Of a DNA stretch of 64,000 bases, positions 63,784 through 64,000 are shown piece after piece. How positions within the stretch are numbered: the stretch's first letter is position 1; every line of letters starts with the position of its first letter. The translations under genes and the position numbers were made by a program. The notes beneath the pieces are model-generated. The model searched no databases and had not been told where the DNA came from. It worked only from the letters and a program-made list of their open reading frames with translations. This DNA is from Watersipora subatra (taxonomy: Eukaryota; Bryozoa; Gymnolaemata; Cheilostomatida; Watersiporidae), in the NCBI RefSeq assembly GCF_963576615.1, contig NC_088715.1, positions 54,010,459 through 54,074,458 of the forward strand, given 5' to 3'.

Positions 63784-64000
63784 CTACTCAGCAAGACTTT
63801 GTAGGAAAAGATTGAATTATCAAGCTATCGAGAGTAATAAGAAAATAAACCTCTGATTACTGATGTGTAACTCTATGATACAAATACAACTAATACCTCT
63901 TCATCATTCAAGAAAAGGTTTACAGTCATAAGGTTTTTATGCTGTATAAAAGTTTGATTAGATTCATCAAAGCTGGGTTGCGCAGATTAAGACACATATG

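Overview
The window looks like AT-rich, intron-rich nuclear DNA from an invertebrate animal, most plausibly a lophotrochozoan. The lineage is an inference that the sequence alone cannot settle. The evidence is GT-AG introns in consistent phases, animal-specific channel families (P2X and DEG/ENaC), tRNA-derived SINEs, a Penelope-like element with a hammerhead ribozyme, and pogo- and hAT-like DNA transposons. No prokaryotic features were seen.

Three channel genes are recognisable. (1) A P2X receptor at 21290-22567 (+), 425 aa, in one uninterrupted reading frame. It keeps the ten ectodomain cysteines and the paired ATP-site lysines, but has His in place of the usual Arg of the NFR motif. (2) A complete DEG/ENaC sodium-channel gene at 33476-51177 (+). 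I reconstructed it from 11 exons whose phases all agree, giving 486 aa with the HG gating motif, both membrane helices and the GAS filter. (3) A paralogue of that gene at 60383-63783 (-), tail-to-tail with it. Six 3' exons lie in the window and match exons 6-11 of the first gene in order, phase and nearly always length. The donor after its penultimate exon reads AT instead of GT, and in-frame read-through meets a stop three codons later, so this copy may be damaged.

Mobile DNA fills much of the rest. A 5'-truncated, broken Penelope-like element (about 52573-53885) carries a GIY-YIG domain and a hammerhead ribozyme. A pogo/Tigger-like transposon with a decayed transposase lies at 25778-27978, and a hAT-like element with an 8-bp duplication at 57744-59527. 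There are several inverted-repeat element families, among them a five-copy foldback family and a two-copy family with one copy just upstream of the P2X gene and one inside a DEG/ENaC intron. At least six copies of one tRNA-derived SINE are present.

Tandem arrays are striking: a TA array (4429-4752), a 33-bp minisatellite of about 33 copies (6385-7472), a 9-bp CpG-rich minisatellite of 129 perfect copies (30163-31323), and smaller arrays near 9950, 24255, 29351, 50503 and 56018. The long open frames across these arrays are by-products of the repeat period, not genes.

Layout: 1-20 kb is repeats and unannotated DNA; 20-23 kb is P2X; 23-33 kb is the pogo element, SINEs and the 9-bp array; 33-51 kb is the DEG/ENaC gene; 51-60 kb is nested repeats, the Penelope-like element and the hAT element; 60-64 kb is the DEG/ENaC paralogue, running off the right edge.
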